A DNA stretch of 64,000 bases from Planctomycetota bacterium (GCA_029259715.1 JAJDEP010000005.1:186001-250000), one strand, 5' to 3'; shown: positions 43,181 through 54,387, counted from the stretch's first letter. A program made the numbers and translations. The notes: generated from the sequence alone by a model not told the origin.

Positions 43181-44362
43181 TCAAGGGCGTCGCGATTTGG
43201 CGGTCTTCAGCGTCTTGAGCAAATCGGCGGTGTCCAAGGAGGCCAGGGCCGTCTGCCATGCGGCCTCGGTGCCGCGGCGGCTGCCCTCGTAGCGCTGCGA
43301 AAGTCCGTAGGAATCGCGGCGTTTGTGATTCACCGCCAGCTCGCTGAGCAACTCTCGCAGGGCCTCGGGGCGGGCGTGGGAGAAGTGCTCGATGAGCGCC
43401 CAGGTGAGCACCTGTGAGGGCTCGGCCGAGCCCGGCGTGCTCGCGTCCATGGCGAAGTCGATCAGGGGCACCTCGTCCAGCGCCTCGAGCAGTCGCGTGG
43501 CGCGGTTGGGCCAGTCGAAGTGATCGCTGGCTGAGACGAAGCCGGTGACGTTGAACATGTAGCTGGTGCCGAACAGCCTTTGTTCGGTGAACAGGCCGAA
43601 GCCCCACTCGAGGTTGGCGGGCAGGGGGCCGGCGCGCTGGCTGACCAGGCACTGGGCGGTCTTGTTGGCGACTTCGTTCTCGTAGCGGAATTCGTCGTCG
43701 CCCTGCGTGGCATCGCCCGCCATGTCCATGGTCGGCTGGATGAACAGCGGCACGCTGCGCATGATCAGGCCGGTCGGGTGCCGGCGCATGTGTTCCACGC
43801 CCTCCTCGAGCAGGAGCTGTTTCTCGCCCAGGGCGTCCACGACCCCTTCCCAGGCCTCCGAGTGGAAGCCCTTCGCGTCGAAGACGAGGGCCACCACCGG
43901 GCGGGGCTCGCGGCCCGGCGCGACGGGCACCAGGGGTTCGACCAGCTCGCGGGTCTGGGACATGAGGGCGTCGGCGGCCTTGAGCAACTTCTCCTTGGCC
44001 GCGCCCAGGATCAGGTGGTGACCCTCGACATCGACGAAGACCTCGAGGTCGAGCTCGTCGGCGAGCTCGGCCCACTCGTTGAGCAGCGTGGCCATGGGGG
44101 GCGTGAGCCGAGCGGCCACCTTGCTCCCGGTGACCTTCTTGCCGTCAAAGCGGAATTTCAGCTCGGCGGCGGCCGGGGTCAGCTCAGGGGACTCGGGGCG
44201 GTCGGTGCCCTCGTCGTCACCGGTCAGAGTCGGAGGGGGGCCGGGGGCCGGTGGGGGCTCGGGGGCCGCGGCCGCGCCCACGGCGGGGCCGGCGGACGGC
44301 CCGAGCAGGAAACACAGGCCCAGCAGCAGCAGAGCCGGGCTCGAGGGGTCACGCTTCAGCAT
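43181..44362 (-). CDS. Exported pseudo-metallopeptidase-like protein (NEVAN in place of HExxH)
   Basis: A 393-residue protein with a signal peptide (about 1-30) and a Pro/Ala-rich linker to about residue 60. From about 155 on the layout resembles gluzincin peptidases of the DUF1570-like kind: strand PVVALVFDAKGFHSEAW, then residues 229-233 NEVAN where the zinc motif HExxH would be expected, then LPANLEWGFGLFTE (249-260) at the position of the family W-x-E-G-x-A motif. Both zinc His are Asn and the third ligand is absent, so it is probably not a peptidase. The family resemblance is by eye. ATG 44362 has GGAGGA upstream. Confidence 0.65.
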   Translation of the reverse strand: MLKRDPSSPALLLLGLCFLLGPSAGPAVGAAAAPEPPPAPGPPPTLTGDDEGTDRPESPELTPAAAELKFRFDGKKVTGSKVAARLTPPMATLLNEWAELADELDLEVFVDVEGHHLILGAAKEKLLKAADALMSQTRELVEPLVPVAPGREPRPVVALVFDAKGFHSEAWEGVVDALGEKQLLLEEGVEHMRRHPTGLIMRSVPLFIQPTMDMAGDATQGDDEFRYENEVANKTAQCLVSQRAGPLPANLEWGFGLFTEQRLFGTSYMFNVTGFVSASDHFDWPNRATRLLEALDEVPLIDFAMDASTPGSAEPSQVLTWALIEHFSHARPEALRELLSELAVNHKRRDSYGLSQRYEGSRRGTEAAWQTALASLDTADLLKTLKTAKSRRP

Positions 44363-44548
44363 CGGAGTCGATCCTCCCGTTCGCAATCGCCGTGTCGAGC
44401 CGCCACGTCGCTCGGCCGCCACGAGACACCGCCGAGGTGCGTCGTGCGGTTGGCCAGTCCCTGCTGCCTATGATGAGCTGCCCGGAGGCGTGACGGAATG
44501 CCCGGATCCGGTCGCCGCCTCCGCCCCCTTGGTTTCAATGGACCCGCC

Positions 44549-46570
<2,022 letters not shown>

Positions 46571-46577
46571 CGCGCGC

Positions 46578-48518
46578 GTGAGCCCAGGCAGCGACAAGTC
46601 CGATCCGGTCGCGGAGGGCAAGGCGAACACTCCGCCCGACAAGGCGCACGAAAAGCCGGAGACGGGGGCCGCCCGCCGCGAGCGGCTCTTGCAGACGGTG
46701 GAGCGCCTGCCCACGGGGCCCGGCTGTTACCTGTTCCACGACGTCACCGGCGCCGTCGCCTACGTGGGCAAGGCCCGCAGCCTGTGCACCCGCGTGCGCA
46801 GCTACTTCAACGAGCGTTCGGCCGACACCCGACGGGCGGTGCGCTTCGTCGACCGCTACGTCCACTCCATCGAATTCATCAGCACGGGCACGGAGCACGA
46901 GGCCTTCCTGCTCGAGAACAAGCTGATCAAGCGACACAAGCCCGCCTACAACGTGAAGCTGCGGGACGACAAGGACTTCCTCTACGTGCGGGTGCGCTAC
47001 GACCACGACTTCCCTGCCCTCGAATTGGCTCGACGTCCGAGCAAGCGCGGCGATGCCATGTACCACGGGCCTTATGCCAGCGCGTCATCCATCCGGCGCA
47101 CCCTGCGCATGCTCGGCGGCGTGATTCCGCTGCGCGACTGCACTGACCGCGAATTCGCCAGCCGCACCCGTCCGTGTCTCAAGCATGAGATGGGCCGCTG
47201 CTGCGCACCCTGCGTCGACCTGGTCAGCAAGGACGACTACGCCGAGCTCCTGGCCGAAGCTCTCGCCATCCTCGAGGGTCGCTGCGAGGCGGTGGTCGGC
47301 CGACTCGAGCGGGACATGTCGGCCGCCTCCGACGACCAGCGCTACGAGGAAGCCGCCCGCCTGCGCGATCAGATCCGCTACCTGCGCATGGTCACCGCGA
47401 AGCAGGAGGTTGAGAACATCACCGTCGACGATGCCGATGTGGTGGGTATGCACCGTGCCGGCAGCCTGTCGGAAGTGGTGGTGCTTTTCTTCCGGCGCGG
47501 CGCGCTGGTGTCGAGCGCGCACCACACACTCGAGAGCGAGCTGCCGGACGACGAGTTGCTCGCCGGTTTCCTGCACGAGTTCTACGGGGATGCCCGTCCG
47601 GCGCCGCGGGAGGTGCTGCTGCCCTGCGCCATCCCGGAGGCGGAGTTCCTCGTGGAGCGGCTCACCGAGCGACGCGAGGGCGTCGTCGACGTGGCCATCC
47701 CGCAGCGCGGACCGCGCCATCGGCTCGTCGCCCTGGCGGCGCAGAATGCGCAGGACGCCCTGAAGGTTGCCGTCGATCAGCGCGGCCATCAGCTGGCGTT
47801 GCTCGAAGGCCTGGCGGAGCGTCTCGGACTCGACCACCTGCCCGAGCGCATCGAGTGCTACGACGTGTCGAACACGGGTCGCACGGGTGTGGTGGCCTCC
47901 CGGGTGGTCTTCCGTCACGGCGAGCCCGAACGTTCGGCCTACCGCTCCTACCGCATGAAGACGGTGGAAGGACAGGACGATTACGGCGCCATGGGCGAGA
48001 CCCTGCGCCGTCGCGTGAAGCGCCGCGACAGCGACCCGCTGCCCGACCTGCTCATCGTCGATGGGGGGGCGACGCACCTCGCCGTGGCGCAGCGGGTGCT
48101 CGAGGAAGCCGGCGTAACCGAGCCCGTCGCCCTCGCGGCCTTGGCCAAGGGCGGGCGGCGCGGGCGCTCGCTCTCGTTGCAGGCCGGCGAACGCGAGCGC
48201 CTGTTCCTTCCGGGCCGCGAAGAACCCATCGTGCTGCTGCGCAACACGCCGGAAGAGTACCTGCTCCAGCGCATCCGCGACGAGGCCCACCGCTTCGCCA
48301 TCGGCAAGCACCGCAAGCTGCGCAGCAAGGAGTCGCTCTCTTCGCGCCTCGATGACATCCCCGGCGTGGGGCCGGTGCTCAAGAAGCGCCTGCTGCAGCA
48401 GTTCGGCGGGACGCGGGCGTTGGGGCGGGCCGGGGAGCAGGAGGTCGCCGCGGTGCGCGGCGTGAGCCCGGAGCTCGCACGCGCCATCCTCGACCACCTG
48501 CAACGCACGGGCGGTTGA
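46578..48518 (+). CDS. uvrC: Excinuclease ABC subunit C
   Basis: A 646-residue UvrC that makes both incisions around DNA damage. The N-terminal GIY-YIG nuclease appears as GCYLF...AYVGKA (residues 49-66), preceded by about 40 extra polar residues not found in typical UvrC. A UVR domain (about 245-280, AASDDQRYEEAARLRDQIRYL) binds UvrB, a RNase H-like endonuclease domain contains IECYDVSNTGRTG and LLIVDGG, and a helix-hairpin-helix pair (DIPGVGPVLKKRLLQQFGG) ends the protein. It starts with GTG 46578, 7 bases after uvrB, so the two are coregulated. Confidence 0.96.
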   Translation: MSPGSDKSDPVAEGKANTPPDKAHEKPETGAARRERLLQTVERLPTGPGCYLFHDVTGAVAYVGKARSLCTRVRSYFNERSADTRRAVRFVDRYVHSIEFISTGTEHEAFLLENKLIKRHKPAYNVKLRDDKDFLYVRVRYDHDFPALELARRPSKRGDAMYHGPYASASSIRRTLRMLGGVIPLRDCTDREFASRTRPCLKHEMGRCCAPCVDLVSKDDYAELLAEALAILEGRCEAVVGRLERDMSAASDDQRYEEAARLRDQIRYLRMVTAKQEVENITVDDADVVGMHRAGSLSEVVVLFFRRGALVSSAHHTLESELPDDELLAGFLHEFYGDARPAPREVLLPCAIPEAEFLVERLTERREGVVDVAIPQRGPRHRLVALAAQNAQDALKVAVDQRGHQLALLEGLAERLGLDHLPERIECYDVSNTGRTGVVASRVVFRHGEPERSAYRSYRMKTVEGQDDYGAMGETLRRRVKRRDSDPLPDLLIVDGGATHLAVAQRVLEEAGVTEPVALAALAKGGRRGRSLSLQAGERERLFLPGREEPIVLLRNTPEEYLLQRIRDEAHRFAIGKHRKLRSKESLSSRLDDIPGVGPVLKKRLLQQFGGTRALGRAGEQEVAAVRGVSPELARAILDHLQRTGG

Positions 48519-48612
48519 CCGTCACGCCCTTGCCCTCGCTCAATGGGCAAGATTGATCCGAGTCGTCTCGGTTCGGCAGAGAGCCCATGGCCACCGATGA
48601 ATGGGCGGTGAA

Positions 48613-48640
48613 GCGACCGCGGAGCCGCCGGTGCGGTCGC
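48613..48640 (+). other. Perfect 8-bp hairpin just before the DUF748-like gene
   Basis: GCGACCGC (48613-48620) and GCGGTCGC (48633-48640) form an 8-bp stem with a 12-base loop, ending 13 bases before the ATG at 48654. Loop bases 48625-48630 could also pair with 48641-48646, giving competing folds. It may affect translation start or end the uvrBC transcript; there is no T-run. Confidence 0.4.
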
Positions 48641-48653
48641 CGGCGGACTGGCT

Positions 48654-51260
48654 ATGGTGAAGGGTTCCGTGACCCCCTCCCCCGAACCGTCCCCCGCTCC
48701 GCTTGCGGCGCCGCCACTCGCGCCGCCGCCGGCGCGGCGCCGTTGGCGTCGCCGGGTCCTGATCTTCGTCCTGGCCCTCGTCGTGCTCGGGTTGCTCGGG
48801 CGTGTGCTGCTCCCGCCGGCGGCCCAATGGGCGCTGGGTTGGTGGGGTGAGTCGGCCCTCGGTGTTCCGGTGACGGTGACCAACGTCGACTTCGCCCTGA
48901 CCCGGGGCGGAGTTCGCATCGAGCAACTGCAGATCGGCTCCGATGACGCTCGGTGGGAGCAGTTCGACGTCGAGCTGAGCTGGCGCGACCTGCTTTCGAA
49001 GCGACTGCATCTACGCCGTGCTGCCTGCGTGGGGGCCCGGATCCGGCTGCAACAGCGGCCGGACGGCACGGTCGAACTGAAGTCCGCCTCCCTCGGAGGT
49101 CAAGGCGGAGTCGGCGACGGGACGGACGGAGAAGCGGGGCAACCCGCCACGGTGGCGGAGGCGGGCTGGACCATCACCCTCGACCGGCTGGAGTTCGTCG
49201 ACACCGCGGTCACTCTGCTCGATGCCGAGGGACGCACCGCGCTCGACCTCGTGGTGCCTCTGCTCGAACTCGAGGGCCTGGACATCGACCTCGATGCCGA
49301 CCGGGGCGTGGGGTTGGATCTCGAGGAGGTGCACATCGACGGGCTGCGCCTGACGGTTCGCGACGACCTGCGCCCGCCGCCCGCGGGGGCGGAGACGCCT
49401 GCAGGCCCGCCGCCGCGTGTGCGTGTCGGGCGGGTGCTTGTCGAGCAAGCGGAGATCACCGTCGAGGGGTCCGAGGCGGTTCTGCGCCTGACGCCGCACA
49501 TCGACCTCCGCGACGTTTCGTTCGAAGCCGGCGCGCCGCTCGGCGTGACCGTGCGTCTGGGCATCGACGCAGCGTTGCTTTCGGTGGAGGGGGACGCGAG
49601 CCTCGACCCGCTGTCCTTCACCGGCGACCTGGTGATCGAGGGCGCGAGCGTGCCTGCCTACGTGGCCGCCCGCTGGCCCGAGCCGACGGCCTGGTGGCGC
49701 GACGGCAGTCTGAGTTCAGCGCTGCAGGTGCAGCACGGCCCCGAAGGCACGCAGGCTGCCGGCGGGCTCACCGTCGAGGGGCTCGCGCTGGCCGATCCGC
49801 GCGACCCCCGCCGCGCTCTCGCGTGGCAACGGCTGCACGTGCAGGCCCGCACCTTGCGCATGCCGACGGACGGTCCGGTGCAGGTCGACCTCGAGAGCTT
49901 GAGCCTCGAGGGGCCGGTGGCGAGTTGGGTCTTGGCGGCTGATGGGGCCCAAGCGTCAGAGGCAAACAACGAGGCCGATGAGCCAGAGTTGGCCGATGCT
50001 CCTGACGGGGCCCCTGCTTCGGCATCCGGCACGACCGAATCGGTGGAGGCCCCGGGGCCGGCGGCGGGCGTGCTCGGCATCGACTTCGCCCTCGAGGCGT
50101 TGTCGGTGACCGGCGGAACCGTGAGCCTCTGGCCCGGCCCCGTCGGCGCTGAGGCTCTTGCTGGTGATCAGGCGCCAGGCGCCGACCAGCCGCTAGCGAT
50201 CGTCGTCCAGGAGTGGGACGTGGCGGCCCGACAGCTGCGCTTCCCCGACGTGCGCGCGCTGGAGGCCCGCGTCAGCGCGTTGCTCGCCCCGGAATCGGCA
50301 TTCGTCCTGGAAGCCTCGCTCGATGGCGACGCGGGCGATGCGCAGGCGTTCATCGAGCGACTCCCCTTGCCGCGCTTCAGCGCGCTAGCGGAGCAGGCGG
50401 CCGGTTACAAACTGCACGCGGGCAGCCTGTCGCTCGACTCGGCGATGACCGTCCGGGAGCAACGTTACGAAGCGGGAAGCACGGTCGTGCTGCACGACCT
50501 GGAGATCTCGTCGACGGAGCCGGGCGCCTTCCGGCGGGTGTTCGGCATGCCGCTCGACCTGGCCCTGGCGTTGCTGCGTGACGCGGGCGGCGACATCGAG
50601 CTGAGCCTCCCGCTCGTCGTCGATCAGGGGCGGGCGGAGGTCGGACTCCCGGCCCTCATCGCTTCGACCCTGCGCGAGGCCTTGGTCGGCGCGCTGACGT
50701 CGCCCCTGAAGCTGATGGGCGCCGTGTTCGATGGTGGCGAAGGTGGGCAGGCGCAAGGAGTCGAGGTCGAACCCTTGGCGTGCGTACCCGGCCAGGCGCT
50801 GCTCGAGCCGGATGAGTTCGAGCGCCTCACGTCGCTGATTGCCTTGCTCGAGCAACGCCCGGCCCTGGCATTGCGCTTGCGCGGCAGTCTCGGGCCCGCT
50901 GACCGCGAGGGACTCGCACGCCAGGCCCTCATCGACCGGGTGGCCGCGGGAGAGGACCTGCCCGACCTCGACGGCAGCGGATGGTTCGCGCCGGGGCGGG
51001 TGGCCGCAGCGTTGGCGTCCCACGGTCATGCGGCGGCCGATGCCCTCGATGCCGACGACCAGGGGTTGCTGTTGCGCTACGTCGAGGCCGAGCCCATCGG
51101 TGCCGAAGAGCTCGACGCGCTGGCCCGGCGTCGGGCCGAGGCCCTGCGCGCCTTCCTGCTGGCCGAGCACGACTTGCCGCCCGAGGCCGTGGTCTCCGGA
51201 GAGCCGTCGGAGCAGGCTCAGGCCGCGGTCCATGTCGACGTCACCGTCCGCAGCCGCTGA
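48654..51260 (+). CDS. DUF748/AsmA-like envelope protein
   Basis: An 868-residue protein with a short proline-rich cytoplasmic start, one membrane helix (about residues 35-55, followed by PPAAQWAL), and a long exported part of repeating beta strands, as in DUF748 and AsmA-like proteins, which are thought to help move lipids between membranes. Family-like segments include GVPVTVTNVDFALTRGGVRIEQLQI near the start and the C-terminal part with FERLTSLIALLEQRPALALRLRG and DALARRRAEALRAFLLAEHDLPPEAV, an OmpA-like end typical of DUF748. Two acidic low-complexity insertions lie near 160 and 435-470. It stands 135 bases after uvrC. Confidence 0.8.
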   Translation: MVKGSVTPSPEPSPAPLAAPPLAPPPARRRWRRRVLIFVLALVVLGLLGRVLLPPAAQWALGWWGESALGVPVTVTNVDFALTRGGVRIEQLQIGSDDARWEQFDVELSWRDLLSKRLHLRRAACVGARIRLQQRPDGTVELKSASLGGQGGVGDGTDGEAGQPATVAEAGWTITLDRLEFVDTAVTLLDAEGRTALDLVVPLLELEGLDIDLDADRGVGLDLEEVHIDGLRLTVRDDLRPPPAGAETPAGPPPRVRVGRVLVEQAEITVEGSEAVLRLTPHIDLRDVSFEAGAPLGVTVRLGIDAALLSVEGDASLDPLSFTGDLVIEGASVPAYVAARWPEPTAWWRDGSLSSALQVQHGPEGTQAAGGLTVEGLALADPRDPRRALAWQRLHVQARTLRMPTDGPVQVDLESLSLEGPVASWVLAADGAQASEANNEADEPELADAPDGAPASASGTTESVEAPGPAAGVLGIDFALEALSVTGGTVSLWPGPVGAEALAGDQAPGADQPLAIVVQEWDVAARQLRFPDVRALEARVSALLAPESAFVLEASLDGDAGDAQAFIERLPLPRFSALAEQAAGYKLHAGSLSLDSAMTVREQRYEAGSTVVLHDLEISSTEPGAFRRVFGMPLDLALALLRDAGGDIELSLPLVVDQGRAEVGLPALIASTLREALVGALTSPLKLMGAVFDGGEGGQAQGVEVEPLACVPGQALLEPDEFERLTSLIALLEQRPALALRLRGSLGPADREGLARQALIDRVAAGEDLPDLDGSGWFAPGRVAAALASHGHAAADALDADDQGLLLRYVEAEPIGAEELDALARRRAEALRAFLLAEHDLPPEAVVSGEPSEQAQAAVHVDVTVRSR

Positions 51261-51291
51261 CGGGGCGACTCAGCCGGACGACCATGGCGGC

Positions 51292-52035
51292 CTAGAAGTC
51301 GAGCGTCGCCGGCACCCGATCGCCGAGGCGGTCACGCAAGTCCGCAAGCGAGGAGCGTGGCGTGGCGAAGGAGGCCTTGGAGTCCTGGTCGTGATGCACG
51401 AAGGGACGCAGGCTCGACGCGACCCACGCGCGGTCGGCGTCATTGAACACGGAGGCGCAGGCTTCGAGGTCGATGGAGTGGTAGCGCACCAGGCGGGCGA
51501 CGGCGTCAGGCACCTGGCCGACGAGTCGCGTGTAGCCGAACTCATCGTGATTCCAGCGGAGGTTGCTGGCGTCGAGGCCGATGCCCGGCTCGTGCGGACC
51601 GATGAGGTCGATCATGCACACGACGTTGGCGGGATCTTCCCCCGTGAGCAGCAGCAGTTTGCCGATGTCGTGGAGCAAGCCGGCCGCCAGGAGGTCGGGA
51701 TCGTCGATGCCTTCGGCTTCCATCGAGTCGACGACCTGCAGCGAGTGGGTCAGCTGGCTCACGCAGCCGAGTCGCCGGTCGCTCGGGTCGATGCACTCGC
51801 CCAGGCGTGTGAGCAGTTGCCACGTGTCGACCTTGCCCCAGACGGGCTCGCGGTAGCGCGCGCGGAGGTCGGCGACGTCCTGCAGGGTCTGGCGTTCGTG
51901 TCGGGCGACGACGGCATCGAGCTCCTGCTTGAAGGCGTGCCGGGCGGCGACGCGGCGCAGGGCCCCGGGGTCGGAGCGTGTGCGTCGGCGGCGCAGGTGC
52001 AGGGCCGAGGCGATGTTCTGCAGAGCGTTGCTCAT
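51292..52035 (-). CDS. Inositol-oxygenase-like HD-domain protein
   Basis: A 247-residue protein resembling myo-inositol oxygenase (MIOX), a di-iron enzyme. All six metal ligands can be placed: His97 (THSLQ), His122-Asp123 (LHDIGK), His163 (RWNHDEFGY), His186 (VRYHSID) and Asp216 (FVHHDQDSK). The His97-His122 spacing of 25 equals that of animal MIOX, and the catalytic-site Lys126 is also kept. The segment between Asp123 and His163 is about 30 residues shorter than in MIOX, removing part of the substrate pocket, so the substrate probably differs. The N-terminal 60 residues are basic and helical. ATG 52035 is chosen; the longer frame is arginine-rich noise. Confidence 0.78.
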   Translation of the reverse strand: MSNALQNIASALHLRRRRTRSDPGALRRVAARHAFKQELDAVVARHERQTLQDVADLRARYREPVWGKVDTWQLLTRLGECIDPSDRRLGCVSQLTHSLQVVDSMEAEGIDDPDLLAAGLLHDIGKLLLLTGEDPANVVCMIDLIGPHEPGIGLDASNLRWNHDEFGYTRLVGQVPDAVARLVRYHSIDLEACASVFNDADRAWVASSLRPFVHHDQDSKASFATPRSSLADLRDRLGDRVPATLDF

Positions 52036-52052
52036 GGGTCGGCCCGGAGGCG

Positions 52053-53225
52053 TCAGGGAATGGCCTGGTTCTTCAGCACCGAGAGGCTCGCGCCGCCGCG
52101 GTTCACGACGACGATGTCGTCGTCGCCGTCGTCGTCGAGGTCGGCGGATTGGATTTCGCCCGGGTGGTCGCCGACCTTCACCTGGACAAACGACTCCCAA
52201 GGCGCCCCCGGTCGATTGAACAAGACCGTGACCCTTCCGGTCGCGGCATTGCTCACGGCAAGATCCAGGCGTCCGTCACGATCGAAGCGGCCCGCGGTGA
52301 GGAACTCCGGTTGCCGGCCGGCGTGGATCAGCAGGGGCGCCGAGAAGGCGCCGGTGCCGTCGCCATGGAAGATCGCCACGCGGTCGTCGAAGGGGAGGGC
52401 CGCGGCGACGTCGAGGTGCCGGTCGGCGTTGAGATCGGCGATGACGACGTCGAGGTAGTGGGTCCCCGGCAGGGTCAGGAGGGGATTCTGACTGGGGCCC
52501 CCGAGGGGGAAGCCGAAGCGCACGGTCAAGCCGTCCTCGTTGGCCTTCACCAGGTCGTCGACGCCGTCCTCGTCGAGGTCGTCCATGGCCAGCTCGGTGT
52601 GTGAGCCCGTCGTCTCGACCTGCTCGAGGCCTGCCTGGGAGAAACTGCCGTCGCCGAGGCCCTTCCCGTAATCGAAGGTGAGACTGAAGAATTCGTCGAC
52701 GTGGAGGATCAGGTCGAGGATGTCGTCACCGTCGTAGTCGTTCAGCATGTGGGCGTCGGTGTAACCGCCGAACAAGTTCATGGGCTGGAAGTGGGGAAAC
52801 CGGCCGGTGCCGTCGTTGAGGGCGGTGACATGGTCGCCGAATTCGTTGCTCCCGAAGGAGAGGTCGATCCTGCGATCGCGGTCGAGGTCGCCGACCTGCA
52901 GGGACGTCATGGTCGCGTAGGGAAAGTTCGGGAAGTCGATCTTGCGACCCCAGTGGAACGCCAGGCTGCCCGAGCCGTCATTGGCATAGACGGTGACGAA
53001 GTCCCGCAAGGTCGGGAAGTGGCCCGTGAGCCCGGACGCCACGACATCGAGCGAGTCGCCCGCGTCCAACGGAGCGATGCGCACGCGGCCGGGGCGCCCA
53101 TGGAAGTCGAGATTGCGAACCGAGAAGGGCGCCCTGGGCGCCGGGACGGCGGCGGCAAGACTCACCCAGGAGGACACGCAGGCGCCCAGCGTCGCGAGCA
53201 GGAGCAGTCGGAGGTGCGTCGTCAT
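52053..53225 (-). CDS. Secreted VCBS/FG-GAP repeat protein
   Basis: A 390-residue exported protein with a signal peptide (about 1-26) and six to seven propeller repeats carrying calcium-type loops, for example VGDLDRDRRIDLSFG, MDDLDEDGVDDLVKA, IADLNADRHLDVAAA and SADLDDDGDDDIVVV. There is no extra C-terminal domain of the kind seen in the larger FG-GAP protein of this window; it ends just after the last blade. A surface adhesion or scaffold role is likely but unproven. It precedes the inositol-oxygenase-like gene by 17 bases on the same strand, so the two may be cotranscribed. Confidence 0.85.
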   Translation of the reverse strand: MTTHLRLLLLATLGACVSSWVSLAAAVPAPRAPFSVRNLDFHGRPGRVRIAPLDAGDSLDVVASGLTGHFPTLRDFVTVYANDGSGSLAFHWGRKIDFPNFPYATMTSLQVGDLDRDRRIDLSFGSNEFGDHVTALNDGTGRFPHFQPMNLFGGYTDAHMLNDYDGDDILDLILHVDEFFSLTFDYGKGLGDGSFSQAGLEQVETTGSHTELAMDDLDEDGVDDLVKANEDGLTVRFGFPLGGPSQNPLLTLPGTHYLDVVIADLNADRHLDVAAALPFDDRVAIFHGDGTGAFSAPLLIHAGRQPEFLTAGRFDRDGRLDLAVSNAATGRVTVLFNRPGAPWESFVQVKVGDHPGEIQSADLDDDGDDDIVVVNRGGASLSVLKNQAIP

Positions 53226-53328
53226 CGTGATCGTCCTTTCTCACGTCGCGTTCACTGCCCCTCGCGACGTCTCGGAACACCAGCATACTCGCTCTCGGAG
53301 ACACCACTCTCGAGGCTCGTCGCCCCGA

Positions 53329-54264
53329 TCAGCCTCGCGGGTGATGTTGCTTGTGCGCCGAACGCAGGCGCTTGCCGTCGACGTGGGTGTAGATCTCCGT
53401 CGTGGCGATGTCGGTGTGGCCGAGCATGTCCTGCACGGCCCGCAGGTCGGCGCCGTTCTCGAGCAGGTGGGTGGCGAAGGAATGCCGCAGGACGTGTGGC
53501 GAGATGGCGGGCAGGCCGGCCTTGAGGGCGTACTGGCGCGCCAGGACGAAGAGGCGCTCGCGCCCCAGCCGCCGGCCACCGCGCGAGAGGAACAACCAGG
53601 GCTCGCCCGGTCCCTTGGCGGCCAGCACCGGGCGCTCCTCGGCCAGGTAGCGCTTGAGGGCGGCCTGGGCCCGGGTGCCGAGGGGCACCAGGCGGTGCTT
53701 GTTGCGCTTGCCTTCGCAGCGCACGACCGAGAGGCGGTCGAGCACCGAATCGGTGCGCAGGTCCGCCACCTCGGAGACCCGGGCGCCGGTGGCATAGAGC
53801 AGCTCGAGCAGGGCCCGGTCGCGCCGTCCCAGCGGGCGGCTGATGTCGGGCGCGGCCAGCAGCCGGGCGACCTGGGTGGCCGAGAGCAGGCGCGGCAGCC
53901 GGCGTCCCGGGCGGGGCGAGGGCAGCTCGGTGCAGGGATCGGCGGTCACGGCGCCCACACCGGTGGCGAAGCGGAACAGGGCCCGCAGGGAGGACTGCCG
54001 TCGGGCGAGGGTGGACTCGCGAGCGCCGGCGCTGCGTTCGGCCGCCAGGAAGGCCAGGACCTCCTCGGCGAGGATGTCCTTCAGCGCCCAGCCTTGCTCG
54101 GCCGTGAAGCGTCGGAATCGCTCGATGTCACGGCGGTAGGCGGCCACCGTGTGGGGCGACAGTCCGGCCTCGACTTTGAGGTGGGCCAGGAACGCGCGAA
54201 CGGTGCGCTCGTCGGCATTTCCTGTTGACTCTGGAGACGTGGACGCTATGTTTCGGCCCTCAAT
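53329..54264 (-). CDS. xerD: Tyrosine recombinase XerD/XerC
   Basis: A chromosome-dimer-resolving type tyrosine recombinase of about 311 residues. The N-terminal core-binding domain ([30 protein letters not shown]) and the catalytic residues are intact; numbered from the assumed start they are Arg162 ([13 protein letters not shown]), Lys186 region ([14 protein letters not shown]), HxxR His257/Arg260 ([14 protein letters not shown]), His283 (GHTDI) and Tyr292 (IYTHV). The start is unresolved: no ATG, GTG or TTG occurs in frame near the expected N-terminus. ATT 54264 or ATA 54249 would fit; the first GTG, 54147, would remove part of the DNA-binding domain. The start region overlaps the promoter of the divergent DksA-like gene. 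Confidence 0.9.
   Translation of the reverse strand: MEGRNIASTSPESTGNADERTVRAFLAHLKVEAGLSPHTVAAYRRDIERFRRFTAEQGWALKDILAEEVLAFLAAERSAGARESTLARRQSSLRALFRFATGVGAVTADPCTELPSPRPGRRLPRLLSATQVARLLAAPDISRPLGRRDRALLELLYATGARVSEVADLRTDSVLDRLSVVRCEGKRNKHRLVPLGTRAQAALKRYLAEERPVLAAKGPGEPWLFLSRGGRRLGRERLFVLARQYALKAGLPAISPHVLRHSFATHLLENGADLRAVQDMLGHTDIATTEIYTHVDGKRLRSAHKQHHPRG
54225..54252 (+). promoter_or_regulatory. Strong sigma70-type promoter of the DksA/TraR-like gene
   Basis: TTGACT (54225-54230) and TATGTT (54247-54252) with a 16-base spacer are the best promoter match in the window. Transcription would start near 54259 and give a leader of about 130 bases. The promoter lies within the first codons of the divergent xerD frame. 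Confidence 0.65.
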
Positions 54265-54275
54265 CCGGGAGCCCG

Positions 54276-54308
54276 GTTGCCGTCGAGCGTAAGGAAAGCC
54301 GCGGCAAC
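54276..54308 (+). other. Leader hairpin before the DksA/TraR-like gene
   Basis: GTTGCCG (54276-54282) and CGGCAAC (54302-54308) form a perfect 7-bp stem with a 19-base loop containing AAGGAAAG, a purine-rich stretch like a ribosome binding site. It lies 80 bases before the ATG at 54388. It might bind a regulator or ribosome; this is speculative. Confidence 0.4.
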
Positions 54309-54387
54309 AAGTTAAGGGATTCCGCAGCTCCGCGCCGGGCGCTTCATCGGGTTGAGGGACGGCCGGGCGCGACGGAGCGATTCGACG

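Noticed and set aside
44363..44548. LexA-type operator before uvrB
   Set aside because: No palindromic SOS box of the known forms could be found; only a TATGAT -10-like sequence.
53329..54264. Integrase of a mobile element or integron
   Set aside because: Length and motifs fit housekeeping XerC/D; there are no phage genes, cassette array, attachment repeats or compositional break nearby.
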